Assembly (NCBI GenBank): GCA_934693165.1
Contig: CAKUUX010000011.1
Location: forward strand, 1-64,000
DNA: 64,000 nt
From: an uncultured Candidatus Melainabacteria bacterium
GTDB taxonomy: Bacteria > Cyanobacteriota > Vampirovibrionia > Gastranaerophilales > Gastranaerophilaceae
Reading direction: 5' to 3'
This document shows positions 8,663 to 17,257 of the stretch, in pieces (the stretch's first letter is position 1; each line of letters opens with the position of its first letter). The notes below the pieces were generated by a model. That model searched no databases. It saw nothing but the letters and a program-made list of their open reading frames with translations, and had not been told where the DNA came from. Both the position numbers and the translations under genes were made by a program.

Positions 8663-9499
8663 ATGAATATTAATCCTAATAGAAATAATGTAAATTTTGG
8701 ATGGAGTTGTCATACCCATAAAGTAATTATGGATACGGCAATAAAAGACATGCCCCAATTTGCAAAATATAAAGACAAATTAGAACACTTTGTTCAACAA
8801 CCTGATCATGATGATGTTGGATTTTTAGCAAATAAGCACTTCTATTTTGGTGACAAAACAGAAGATATTTTTATGCACCAAGATGATATAAAAGAGCAGG
8901 AAGAACAAAAAACCCCAACAATGATGGATAGGTTAAAATCGTTAGGTACATTCGGACTTGGAGCATTTAACACAGCAAACATATTGAAAAAAGTTACAAA
9001 TAACAATAACTCATCAAGTTTTATGGACTTTAATGGAAAAAATAACGCAAAAGCTGCTTATTATGACCATTTAGACAAAATTGATATTGCGATAGAAGAC
9101 GAAAATGACGAAGCAACAATTGAAAATGCTGCAAGAGCTTGTCACTTCTTGCAGGATATAACTCAGCCACAACATATTCAAGAAACTTCTGCAATCGGTA
9201 AAGCAATCGACTTAAAAATTCACACAGATTACGAAAAGTTTGCCGATGCTGAAGCAGAAACTTGTGCGCAATATTTTACCCCAGAAATAAGAAATCCAAG
9301 AAGTTGCACCCAATTGTTCAATGATAATTTCCAAGAAACAAAAGATATCGGAAAAATCACACGAAAGAATGAACCATATTGGGACGAAATTACGCAACAA
9401 CAATTTAATTTAGCAGTACAGTCAACAAAAGAATTTTTACAAAACGTAAGTGACCAAATGGGGCTTGAATACAGAGATGTGCCTCACAATGACCATTAA
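8663..9499 (+). CDS. Zinc-dependent phospholipase C / P1-nuclease-fold protein
   Basis: A 278-residue protein with the ligand pattern of the zinc PLC/S1-P1 nuclease fold: Trp and His near the N-terminus (GWSCHTH), HFYFGD, HFLQDITQPQH (HxxxDxxxPxH) and HTDYE (HxxxE). The family hydrolyses phospholipids or nucleic acids, usually outside the cell. There is no signal peptide. Instead the N-terminus MNINPNRNNVNFGW resembles the tag of the two proteins at 60.8-62.0 kb. A GGAG ribosome binding site precedes the ATG. The substrate cannot be told from sequence. Confidence 0.75.
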   Translation: MNINPNRNNVNFGWSCHTHKVIMDTAIKDMPQFAKYKDKLEHFVQQPDHDDVGFLANKHFYFGDKTEDIFMHQDDIKEQEEQKTPTMMDRLKSLGTFGLGAFNTANILKKVTNNNNSSSFMDFNGKNNAKAAYYDHLDKIDIAIEDENDEATIENAARACHFLQDITQPQHIQETSAIGKAIDLKIHTDYEKFADAEAETCAQYFTPEIRNPRSCTQLFNDNFQETKDIGKITRKNEPYWDEITQQQFNLAVQSTKEFLQNVSDQMGLEYRDVPHNDH

Positions 9500-9542
9500 A
9501 AATCAAATCCCGTCATAACTCTTAACACTTTGTAAGTTCAAT

Positions 9543-9570
9543 TTGCTTGTAGATATGTTTATTGTATAAT
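9543..9570 (+). promoter_or_regulatory. Promoter of rpsB-tsf
   Basis: TTGCTT (9543-9548), a 16-base spacer and TATAAT (9565-9570). The expected transcription start is near 9577, which is exactly where the leader hairpin begins. Confidence 0.75.
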
Positions 9571-9576
9571 TATTAT

Positions 9577-9635
9577 GGTTCTAAGAACTTGATAGGCAAA
9601 GCCCTAGTTCAGAAATGAATGAAGTCTTAGAATCC
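9577..9635 (+). ncRNA. Structured 5' leader of rpsB-tsf
   Basis: An outer stem pairs ggttctaag (9577-9585) with cttagaatcc (9626-9635) with one bulge. Inside, an imperfect hairpin pairs aact (9586-9589) and tagg (9593-9596) with the segment ccctagtt (9602-9609), leaving tga as a bulge. The element fills the transcript from its predicted start to 35 bases before the rpsB ATG and has no T-tract, so it is not a terminator. Autoregulatory binding of ribosomal protein S2 is the obvious hypothesis; I do not recognise a described family. Confidence 0.6.
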
Positions 9636-9670
9636 GTAGTACAATACACATTAATATAAGGAGAAGAAAG

Positions 9671-10432
9671 ATGCCAGTAGCATCAATGACTGAACTTTTA
9701 GACGCAGGTGTACACTTCGGACACCAAACACAAAGATGGAACCCAAAAATGAAACCATATATTTATGGTGCAAGAAATGGTATTTATGTAATCGACTTAC
9801 GTAAAACTTCTGAATTACTAGATGCAGCTTACGATGTAGTAAGAGAATATTCTGCAAAAGGTAAAAACGTTTTATTCGTAGGTACAAAAAAACAAGCAAC
9901 TGATGTTGTAGCAGAAGAAGCAACAAGAGCTGGTGCATACTATGTTAACAGAAGATGGTTAGGTGGTATGTTAACTAACTTTGAAACAATCAGAGGCAGA
10001 GTTAACAAATTAAGAGAATTAGAAAGCTTCATCGCTAGTGGTCATGCTGAAAAATTACCTAAAAAAGAAATCGCTCAAATGAACAGACAACTTGCAAAAT
10101 TGAGCAAAACTTTAGGTGGTATTAAAGAAATGAGAGGATTACCAGAATTAATCTTCATCGTTGACCAAGCAAAAGAAGATATCGCTATTCTTGAAGCTAA
10201 CAAATTAGGTATTCCTGTTATTTGTTTAGCTGATACAAATGCTAACCCAGATAACATTGATTATGTTATCCCTGGTAATGACGACGCAATTCGTTCAATC
10301 AAATTGGTTGCTTCAAAATTAGCAGATGCAGTTCTTGAAGGTAAAGAATTAAGAGCAGCAAAAGCTAACACAACTAAAAAAATTGAAGAAATCAAACCTG
10401 AAGATGCAGGCGTAGAAACTGCAAACGCATAA
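9671..10432 (+). CDS. rpsB: 30S ribosomal protein S2
   Basis: A small-subunit protein required late in 30S assembly for S1 docking and initiation. The 253 residues are typical, with the start [22 protein letters not shown] and central [11 protein letters not shown] and [12 protein letters not shown] motifs. The last 20 residues are a family-variable acidic tail. An AAGGAGAAG ribosome binding site precedes the ATG. It forms the usual operon with tsf 22 bases downstream, behind a structured leader that may sense S2. Confidence 0.98.
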   Translation: MPVASMTELLDAGVHFGHQTQRWNPKMKPYIYGARNGIYVIDLRKTSELLDAAYDVVREYSAKGKNVLFVGTKKQATDVVAEEATRAGAYYVNRRWLGGMLTNFETIRGRVNKLRELESFIASGHAEKLPKKEIAQMNRQLAKLSKTLGGIKEMRGLPELIFIVDQAKEDIAILEANKLGIPVICLADTNANPDNIDYVIPGNDDAIRSIKLVASKLADAVLEGKELRAAKANTTKKIEEIKPEDAGVETANA

Positions 10433-10454
10433 TTAATTAATGGAGAAATAAAAA

Positions 10455-11318
10455 ATGGCAATAACAGCACAAATGGTAAAAGAACTTCGTGACAAAACTG
10501 GCGCTGGCATGATGGATTGCAAAAAAGCGTTAACAGAATGTGACGGAGATATGGAAAAAGCAGTTGAAGCTTTAAGACAAAAAGGTATCGCTTCTGCAGA
10601 AAAGAAAATGGGCAGAATCGCAGCTGAAGGTCTTGTAGCATCATCTGTTGACGATAAAGCAGGTGCATTGGTTGAAGTTAACTGTGAAACAGACTTCGTT
10701 GCTAAAAACGAAGAATTCAAAGAACTTTGTCAATGCCTAGCAGACTTCGTAAAAGAATCAAACCCAGCAGACGTTGAAGCTTTACTTGCTTCTACTTGCG
10801 AAAAATGTGGTAAAAAAATTGAAGACGTTATCAAAGAAAAAATCGCTTCTATCGGTGAAAAAATCACTTTCAGAAGATTTGAAAGATTTGAAGGTAACGT
10901 TGCATCTTATATCCACAACGGTAAAATCGGTGTTTTACTTCAAACAGATGCTAAAGATGAAGTTTTAATGAAAGATTTATGCTTACATATCGCTTCATGC
11001 GCACCTGAATTCTTATCACCAGAAGACATTCCTGCTGAAGTAAGAGAAGAAGAAAAACGTATCGAAATGGGTAAAGAAGATTTAGCTAAAAAACCTGAAA
11101 ACATCAGAGAAAAAATCGTTGAAGGTCGTTTACACAAAATCTTAGCTCAAAAATGTTTATTAGAACAAGGTTTCGTTAAAGATCCTAGCCAAACAGTTGC
11201 TCAATTAATCGAAGGCAAGTTAAATATTGTTAAATTTGTTAGATACACATTGGGTGAAGGCTTAGAAAAACGTAGCGAAAACTTTGCTGATGAAGTAATG
11301 AGCCAAATCAAAGGTTAA
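10455..11318 (+). CDS. tsf: Elongation factor Ts
   Basis: The nucleotide exchange factor of EF-Tu. The 287 residues have the N-terminal UBA-like helix region (VKELRDKTGAGMMDCKKAL), the TDFVAKNEEF exchange motif and two core subdomains, as in full-length bacterial EF-Ts. A TGGAGAA ribosome binding site precedes the ATG. It is co-transcribed with rpsB and followed by a strong terminator. Confidence 0.97.
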   Translation: MAITAQMVKELRDKTGAGMMDCKKALTECDGDMEKAVEALRQKGIASAEKKMGRIAAEGLVASSVDDKAGALVEVNCETDFVAKNEEFKELCQCLADFVKESNPADVEALLASTCEKCGKKIEDVIKEKIASIGEKITFRRFERFEGNVASYIHNGKIGVLLQTDAKDEVLMKDLCLHIASCAPEFLSPEDIPAEVREEEKRIEMGKEDLAKKPENIREKIVEGRLHKILAQKCLLEQGFVKDPSQTVAQLIEGKLNIVKFVRYTLGEGLEKRSENFADEVMSQIKG

Positions 11319-11340
11319 TTTAATTAACAACTCATAAAGA

Positions 11341-11375
11341 AAAGACTTAGTTCAAATCGGACTAAGTCTTTTTTA
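11341..11375 (+). terminator. Terminator of rpsB-tsf
   Basis: The stem aaagacttagt (11341-11351) pairs with actaagtcttt (11361-11371), followed by a T run. Directly after it lie two copies of tcttttcactaaa and an inverted copy (ttagtgaaaa), which could form alternative hairpins. Confidence 0.9.
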
Positions 11376-11418
11376 GTGAAAACTTTTATAAAATCTTTTC
11401 ACTAAATCTTTTCACTAA

Positions 11419-11447
11419 AAAAGAGGAACCTTGAAAGTTCCTCTTTT
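11419..11447 (-). terminator. Terminator of rpmB
   Basis: The 11-bp stem aaaagaggaac (11419-11429) pairs with gttcctctttt (11437-11447). On the minus strand it follows the rpmB stop by about 20 bases and ends in T-rich sequence. Confidence 0.85.
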
Positions 11448-11467
11448 AAAATTTTTGATAAAACCAC

Positions 11468-11659
11468 TTAAACAGCTTTTTGAACTTTATTAGCTTTTAG
11501 GCAAGCTGCACATACTGTCATTTTACGAGTTACACCGTTGTCATTAACTCTAATTGTTTGTAAATTTGGAGTTTGACGATTAACTAATTGTTTATGAGAG
11601 AATGTTAATTTAGCTGATTTAAGTGTTTTCTTACCGCATACTTCACAATGTTTTGCCAT
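11468..11659 (-). CDS. rpmB: 50S ribosomal protein L28
   Basis: A 63-residue large-subunit protein. The N-terminal CEVCGKK and C-terminal CAACLK give four cysteines, the zinc-binding form of L28. I start it at the ATG at 11659 (MAKHCEVCGK), because an AAGGAAAA ribosome site lies just before it and L28 proteins begin this way. An upstream in-frame start would add 15 residues that are not family-like. It is monocistronic, with its own promoter and terminator. Confidence 0.96.
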   Translation of the reverse strand: MAKHCEVCGKKTLKSAKLTFSHKQLVNRQTPNLQTIRVNDNGVTRKMTVCAACLKANKVQKAV

Positions 11660-11692
11660 AATATTTTCCTTCTTTCTAATGATTATGTACTT

Positions 11693-11721
11693 ATAATATA
11701 CCAAATATATTTATTTTACAA
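11693..11721 (-). promoter_or_regulatory. Promoter of rpmB
   Basis: TTGTAA (11716-11721), a 17-base spacer and TATTAT (11693-11698) on the minus strand, leaving a leader of about 27 bases with an AAGGAA site. Confidence 0.65.
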
Positions 11722-11743
11722 TAGATGTTAAAATTTATTCACA

Positions 11744-13282
11744 CTATTTAATCGCAAACTTATCAATTTCAAAGACTTGAATATCAGCAGGTGCTAAAAG
11801 AGTATTAATCTTTCCTCGATGAAGTTGAGGCTCTGCATAGTTTCTAACGTTTTTAACAATCATTTTTTTATTCAAGCCCGAAACTTTTATTTCAACGTTT
11901 TTAATATTTTCCATATCAAAACTACCAACTACAAACACTGTATGATTTGTAATTCTGTCAGTCATTGCGTAACAGAAAACATCAGGATAATTTGTATTTA
12001 ACATTACAAATTCAGCATTTGGCATGTCAGCGCTCATTTGTAATTTAAATTTATTAGCCATTTTTAACTCATCGATTAACTCTGGATAAGGACCTTTTGG
12101 TCTACGAGAGAAGTTATAAATATCCAATTTCCCTCTTTCTGAATAATATTTTGTATCATCAGTTGTTGAACCAAGAGCCTTTAGATTTGCCCAATCAAAA
12201 CTATAGTCATCTCCTGTTTGAAAACCATCCGTGTACATAGCGTTAACTGGCAATGTAGAACTTAACCAAATAATCATTTTTGAAAGATAAATATCTTCAA
12301 CCATAATAGGCGCAACATTTGAATATAAGTTAAAATCAGCTAGAACAGCTTTTTTATTTGCAAATTTATTTTGGAACTTTTGATTATTTCTTACGCTTTT
12401 GTAAACATCTTCAGGAAATTTCCAATCAACAATATTATCAAAGTCGCCTAAATACACATCAAAGCCTGTATTCATAATTCGTCTTAAGCCAATATATGGA
12501 ACTTTTACATCTTTAGGTCTTTTTTGAGATTTATTCATTTCAGCAACAAAAACAAAGTTTTGATTTTGTGATTTTGTATAAGATATTAACTTTTTCCAAA
12601 ACTTAGCAGGTTTTAAATATGGATCTTGAACAACAACCCCATCCACGTCAATAGATAACAACAAATCAACATATTTTTCATAAAGATTATATACATCCAT
12701 ATTTAAGGTCGCACCTGTACCTGCATTAAAAATTCTCAAATCCTTCTGCATTGGAATAACAATTGATTGTCTGGTTTTATCTTTTAAAAACAATCTTGGG
12801 TTCTTTAAATACAAATCATAAGCACCATAAGCAGGCATTTCTACAAGAACTCTAATATTTCTTTTATGGCAAGCTTCTACAAAATCTTTCACTTGCAATA
12901 ACAATATCGAATTAGAATTTGGATTTCCTAAATTAGAATCAATTGCAGTTAAATCTTTAACAGCAAACAACGAACCTGCAGTACCTTTAGCACGTCTTTT
13001 TCCAACAGGATTTATAGGTAAAAGGTGAAGAGTATTAACCCCTAATGCCGAAATCTCATCTAATCTTGAGATAGCATTGTCAAAGTTACCACTAACTTCA
13101 CCTTTTTTCTTTTGTATAATACCGTTTCTATCTTTATCTACAGCACCAAAAGTTCTCATATTAATCGTAAGAACCACTGCTTGATTTTTGTTGAATAAAG
13201 TTAATGCATCATTAACCCAAGTTTGAGCATAAGAAGAACTTCCTATTAATAATATACAAGCTAATAAAAAGACTTTTTTCAT
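11744..13282 (-). CDS. Exported GH13-like (alpha-amylase superfamily) protein, degenerate active site
   Basis: A 512-residue protein with a signal peptide (MKKVFLLACILLIGSSSYAQ). I start it at the ATG at 13282, 8 bases after GGAG; an upstream in-frame GTG overlaps that site. The beta/alpha-barrel strands follow GH13: a first-region strand RVLVEMPAYGAYDL, a region II strand SIDVDGVVVQDPY, and a region III strand FVFVAEMN with the acid/base Glu. The usual DGFRxD is replaced by DGVVVQD, the invariant Arg is absent, and no clear NHD region IV is seen. It may be a non-catalytic or altered glycan-binding protein. It is 11-20 bases behind secF, so probably co-transcribed. Confidence 0.7.
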   Translation of the reverse strand: MKKVFLLACILLIGSSSYAQTWVNDALTLFNKNQAVVLTINMRTFGAVDKDRNGIIQKKKGEVSGNFDNAISRLDEISALGVNTLHLLPINPVGKRRAKGTAGSLFAVKDLTAIDSNLGNPNSNSILLLQVKDFVEACHKRNIRVLVEMPAYGAYDLYLKNPRLFLKDKTRQSIVIPMQKDLRIFNAGTGATLNMDVYNLYEKYVDLLLSIDVDGVVVQDPYLKPAKFWKKLISYTKSQNQNFVFVAEMNKSQKRPKDVKVPYIGLRRIMNTGFDVYLGDFDNIVDWKFPEDVYKSVRNNQKFQNKFANKKAVLADFNLYSNVAPIMVEDIYLSKMIIWLSSTLPVNAMYTDGFQTGDDYSFDWANLKALGSTTDDTKYYSERGKLDIYNFSRRPKGPYPELIDELKMANKFKLQMSADMPNAEFVMLNTNYPDVFCYAMTDRITNHTVFVVGSFDMENIKNVEIKVSGLNKKMIVKNVRNYAEPQLHRGKINTLLAPADIQVFEIDKFAIK

Positions 13283-13302
13283 ACTCAACACTCCAGACAG
13301 CC

Positions 13303-14262
13303 TTAAGCAGTCTTTTTATCTCTCCAAAAATCAATTAGCATACTTGCAAAGAAGATACTTGAATATGTACCAATAATAATACCTAATGCCATTGCTAATA
13401 CGAAATCTTTTGTAGTAGTACCACCAAAGAAATATAAAGCTAACAAAGTCAATAATGTAGTGAATGAAGTATTAATACTTCTCGCCATTGTTTGGTTAAC
13501 ACTAGCATCAACGATTTCGCCAAACGTCATTTTCTTAGCGTAATATCTTGAATTTTCTCTGATACGGTCAAATACAACAATAGTATCGTGAACAGAAAAA
13601 CCAATTACTGTAAGTAAGGCCGTAATGAATAAACCATCAATTTGAACATTCATAAAAATACCCAATAATGCAAACACGCCAAGAATGAACAATACGTCGT
13701 GAATAGTTGCTAAAATTGCAGCAATTGCAAAGTCGAATTGAAATCTAAATGTTAAATATGCAACAATACCTAAGCATGCTAAACTTAATGCAATTAAGGA
13801 ATTTTTAAATAATTCACTACCAAGTGTTGGTCCAATTGAACTTGTTGATAAAAGTTCTGCATTTTTGTATTCAGATTTTAATACAGAAGTAATATTTTCA
13901 GAAACAGAACTTACATCTTCTGAATTAACGAATTTTGTTCTAACTGAAATTATATCTTTTGTTGTTGACTTTGAAACAGAATCATTAGCATTGATAATCT
14001 GTAATGACGGATTTTCAATACCTTTTGTTTGTAAGTTTTCTCTTAATAAAGCTAGACCATTATTATCAACTTTTTGGTCAATACCAAACTGAAAAACAGT
14101 ACCACCTGTATAATCAATACCAACTTTAAGGGGAGTATGATTATCTAAAGTTACTGTCAAATAAATCATAGCAATAATTCCAGGGATTAAAAGAAGAGCC
14201 GATAATCCCATCCAAAGCCATCTAAATTTTACAACATGAACTAAATGTTTTCTATTTTCCAT
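13303..14262 (-). CDS. secF: Protein translocase subunit SecF
   Basis: The inner-membrane partner of SecD, which uses the proton gradient to assist late protein export. The 319 residues comprise one N-terminal membrane helix, a periplasmic domain with GIDYTGGTVFQF, and five helices carrying DTIVVFDRIREN and the MARSINTSFTTL motif. It lies 14 bases after secD, forming the standard secDF pair. Confidence 0.97.
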   Translation of the reverse strand: MENRKHLVHVVKFRWLWMGLSALLLIPGIIAMIYLTVTLDNHTPLKVGIDYTGGTVFQFGIDQKVDNNGLALLRENLQTKGIENPSLQIINANDSVSKSTTKDIISVRTKFVNSEDVSSVSENITSVLKSEYKNAELLSTSSIGPTLGSELFKNSLIALSLACLGIVAYLTFRFQFDFAIAAILATIHDVLFILGVFALLGIFMNVQIDGLFITALLTVIGFSVHDTIVVFDRIRENSRYYAKKMTFGEIVDASVNQTMARSINTSFTTLLTLLALYFFGGTTTKDFVLAMALGIIIGTYSSIFFASMLIDFWRDKKTA

Positions 14263-14276
14263 AATTATCTACCTCT

Positions 14277-15578
14277 CTAATCCAATACACCGAATTTGGC
14301 TTTTTCACGTTTTGTTTCAGTAGCAGAATAAGCAGTACCTATTTCCTCTTTACGTAAACCAAATAGTGCAGGGTATTTCAATTCACCAGTACCAAAGATT
14401 AAGTGCATAAAGTTTTTAGTAATTGTAATAGCACTGAACATTGATACTGCAGTACCTAAAGCAAGAGTTAAAGCAAAACCTTTAACAACACTTGTACCTA
14501 AGCAATAAAGAATTATACAAGTAATGATAGTCGACATATTTGAGTCAAAAATACTTGTAAAAGCTCTATCGAAACCGGCATTGATTGCTGTAAACAAGCT
14601 TCTACCAGCTCTAAGTTCTTCCTTTGTTCTTTCAAAAATCAAGATATTTGCATCGACAGCCATACCAATACTTAAAATAAAACCTGCAATACCTGCAAGA
14701 GTTAAAGTAACTGGGATTTGTTTGAACAACGCAAATAACAATAAGCTATAAATAATAAGAGCAATATCTGCGATAAGCCCTGGCAAACGGTAATAAGCAA
14801 TCATAAATATCATTACCAAACCAAGACCAATCATACCTGCAACTTTAGATTTTGCAATACTATCAGCACCTAAAGTAGGGCCTACAGTATTTTCTTCAAT
14901 AATTTTTGCAGGAACTGGTAATGCACCAGCGTTTAATAAATCAACCATTTCTTTTGCTTCTTCATAAGCAAAACCATTATCACCACCCGAAATTTGAGCT
15001 CTACCACCTAAAATTGGTTCTCTAATTACAGGAGCAGAAGTCATTTCGCCATTGAAGAAGATAGCCATTGGTTTACCAACAAGTTGTTGAGTTAAATCTG
15101 CGAATTTTTTAGTACCTTTATCGTTAAATTCTAAATCAACAACCCATTGACCATTTGTACTTGTACTTAGAGTTGCACGGCTCAAGTCATTACCCGTTAA
15201 ACCAGTATCAACCCATTTACCAGTATTTTCAGCCATTTCTTTTTTAAATGAAAGTTCTGCAGTTTCACCTAGGAATTTTTTAGCTTGTTTTAAATCCTTA
15301 ACTGCAGGAATTTCAACAACAAGTCTATTTTCACCTTGTTTTTGAACAACAGTTTCAGCAACACCAAGTTTGTTAACACGGTTTTCGATTGCAAACTGTA
15401 ATGAATCCATCATATCAGGAGTAATCTTTGCAACAGTTGCAGAAGTTTGAGCTTCTAGCAACAATCTTGAACCACCGACTAAGTCAAGACCTAGTTTAGT
15501 AGGTTTTGTAAAGATAACAAAAAGTGATACGATTACTAGGGCAACGATTACCCAAAAAAGTATAATTTTGTTTTTCAT
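14277..15578 (-). CDS. secD: Protein translocase subunit SecD
   Basis: A membrane component of the Sec export machinery. The 433 residues begin with a membrane helix (KIILFWVIVALVIVSLFVI), then GLDLVGGSRLLLE, a periplasmic region, and a C-terminal block of helices with the GMAVDANILIFERTKEE motif. Its length resembles the shorter cyanobacterial and Gram-positive forms rather than E. coli SecD (615 aa). It is first in an operon with secF and the secreted GH13-like gene. Confidence 0.97.
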   Translation of the reverse strand: MKNKIILFWVIVALVIVSLFVIFTKPTKLGLDLVGGSRLLLEAQTSATVAKITPDMMDSLQFAIENRVNKLGVAETVVQKQGENRLVVEIPAVKDLKQAKKFLGETAELSFKKEMAENTGKWVDTGLTGNDLSRATLSTSTNGQWVVDLEFNDKGTKKFADLTQQLVGKPMAIFFNGEMTSAPVIREPILGGRAQISGGDNGFAYEEAKEMVDLLNAGALPVPAKIIEENTVGPTLGADSIAKSKVAGMIGLGLVMIFMIAYYRLPGLIADIALIIYSLLLFALFKQIPVTLTLAGIAGFILSIGMAVDANILIFERTKEELRAGRSLFTAINAGFDRAFTSIFDSNMSTIITCIILYCLGTSVVKGFALTLALGTAVSMFSAITITKNFMHLIFGTGELKYPALFGLRKEEIGTAYSATETKREKAKFGVLD

Positions 15579-15656
15579 TTCTTATCCCTTACCTTAAATT
15601 TACTTTCAAATTATAACAAAAACTGTAATTAAAATAACATAACCAAGTCGGCTAAG

Positions 15657-16538
15657 TTATTGAACAACAGAAAACAATTCTGCTTTTTCTTCTTCATTTA
15701 ATTGAACAAGAGGTTTTCTAACGTAATCTTTTATCAAACCTCTTCTTTGTAAAGCTGCTTTTACAGGAACAGGATTTGGAGCCATAAACAATTTTTTCAT
15801 TTTATAGAATAAATTTTCATGGATTTCTCTAGCTTCAGCAATTTTACCAGCTTTGAATAATGTAATCATTCTTTTCAATTCAGGTCCATACAAGTGAGAT
15901 GCAACTGATACAACACCGTAAGCACCTAGAGATAACATTGGTAAAGTTAGAGAATCATCACCAGAATAAATTGCAAAATCTTCACCAGTTCTAGCTTTTA
16001 TTTCAGAAATCAAATCCATATCTGGACAACTTTGTTTTAAACCAACAATATTTTTATGATTATCATATAGTCTTTCAATTGTCTTTGGCATTAGATTTAC
16101 ACCAGTTCTTGATGGAATATTGTACAAGATAATTGGTAAACTAACAGCTTCTGCAATAGCAGAAAAGTGTTCATACATACCTTCTTGAGAAGGTTTGTTA
16201 TAATATGGAACAACTGAAAGAATTGCATCAACGCATTCTTCTTTTTCTGCTAATTTAGCATATTTAACAGCATAAGCTGTAGAATTTGAACCTGCATTCA
16301 TTATAATTTTTGCTCTTTTTGCAACTGCACGTTTTACAGAGCTTAAGATTTCTAATTCTTCTTCATGGTCTAATGTTGGAGATTCGCCTGTAGTTGCTGC
16401 AACTAAAATTGCATCACTTTCATTTTCCACCAAATAATTAGCTAATTCTTCAACTTTATCATAATTGACTGTACCATCTTGATTCATAGGAGTAACCATT
16501 GCAGTTACTAATTCACCCAAATCATATCTTAAAGTCAT
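15657..16538 (-). CDS. dapA: 4-hydroxy-tetrahydrodipicolinate synthase
   Basis: This enzyme condenses pyruvate with aspartate semialdehyde in the lysine/diaminopimelate pathway. The 293 residues form a standard TIM barrel, with AATTGESPTL near the substrate pocket, YNIPSRTG carrying the active-site Tyr, and NIVGLKQS carrying the Schiff-base Lys. The usual Glu after that Lys is Gln here. A strong AAGGAGG ribosome site precedes the ATG. It appears monocistronic. Confidence 0.96.
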   Translation of the reverse strand: MTLRYDLGELVTAMVTPMNQDGTVNYDKVEELANYLVENESDAILVAATTGESPTLDHEEELEILSSVKRAVAKRAKIIMNAGSNSTAYAVKYAKLAEKEECVDAILSVVPYYNKPSQEGMYEHFSAIAEAVSLPIILYNIPSRTGVNLMPKTIERLYDNHKNIVGLKQSCPDMDLISEIKARTGEDFAIYSGDDSLTLPMLSLGAYGVVSVASHLYGPELKRMITLFKAGKIAEAREIHENLFYKMKKLFMAPNPVPVKAALQRRGLIKDYVRKPLVQLNEEEKAELFSVVQ

Positions 16539-16635
16539 ATTTCCTCCTTAGTTTACATTAATTATAAAACAAATAAATAAAACATGGTTTATTAGCTTAA
16601 CAAAATAAAATATTTTAAAATTATTGACGCCTTTA

Positions 16636-16644
16636 TGTTAAAAT
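16636..16644 (+). promoter_or_regulatory. Extended -10 of the lptC operon, leaderless start
   Basis: TGTTAAAAT (hexamer 16639-16644) ends 7 bases before the ATG at 16652, and no ribosome binding site intervenes. A -35 is not evident. Confidence 0.5.
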
Positions 16645-16651
16645 CAATGGT

Positions 16652-17257
16652 ATGAGATTAGGGAATGTATCAAAAACAACAAAATTATTTATACTTATAG
16701 GTATTATCCTTGTTGGAGTTCTGGCATGGGCATTTATATATGCGAATGTTTTAACTCATGGATTAAACAGAGATTCATTAAAAGGAAAAGAAAATTCGCA
16801 AGAATTATCAGTAAATGACATCATCTTAACCGAAACAAGAGATGGTATCAGATATTGGGAAATTTATGGCGAAACTGGGCACTATGAAAGCGAAAACAAA
16901 GTTGCCATATTAAATAGAACAATAGGAAACTTTTACAAAGATAATGAAGTTGCAATGAGTTATGAAGCCCAAAGTGGTTCTTATAACGAAGAAGCAAACA
17001 CAATTACACTAACTCAAGACGTATTTATTGCGTTAAAAGATAATACAACTCTACAATGTGACAAACTTATTTGGTCAGGTTCTGATAAAGACATTGTAGG
17101 AGAAGGAAACGTAAGAATAAATAGAAATAGAGAACTTATTTCAAAAGGGAATAAAGTTATAATTAATTCTGATTATTCTCACTTTAAACTTGTAGGAAAA
17201 ACTCGAAGTGAACTTTACGACAAAGAACACAAAATGAGCAAGGAGAAAAAATTATAA
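16652..17257 (+). CDS. lptC: LptC-like LPS export protein
   Basis: A 201-residue protein with one N-terminal membrane helix (residues about 10-30, KLFILIGIILVGVLAWAFIY) followed by a beta-rich OstA/LptC-type periplasmic domain (patterns such as YWEIYGETGHY and NTITLTQDVFIALKDNTTLQCDKL). LptC links the LptBFG transporter to LptA in moving lipopolysaccharide to the outer membrane. Sequence conservation in this family is low, so the call rests on topology plus the adjoining lptA, which overlaps its stop by one base (TAATG). It starts the long co-directional run lptC-lptA-TPR-dprA-topA-aroE. Confidence 0.82.
   Translation: MRLGNVSKTTKLFILIGIILVGVLAWAFIYANVLTHGLNRDSLKGKENSQELSVNDIILTETRDGIRYWEIYGETGHYESENKVAILNRTIGNFYKDNEVAMSYEAQSGSYNEEANTITLTQDVFIALKDNTTLQCDKLIWSGSDKDIVGEGNVRINRNRELISKGNKVIINSDYSHFKLVGKTRSELYDKEHKMSKEKKL

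Noticed and set aside
9500..9670. tRNA gene in the rpsB upstream region
   Set aside because: The folded segment is only about 60 bases and lacks T-loop, anticodon-loop and CCA-type features.
10261..10720. Overlapping minus-strand ORFs across rpsB-tsf
   Set aside because: Antisense frames of two highly conserved translation genes; the composition is that of a shadow frame.
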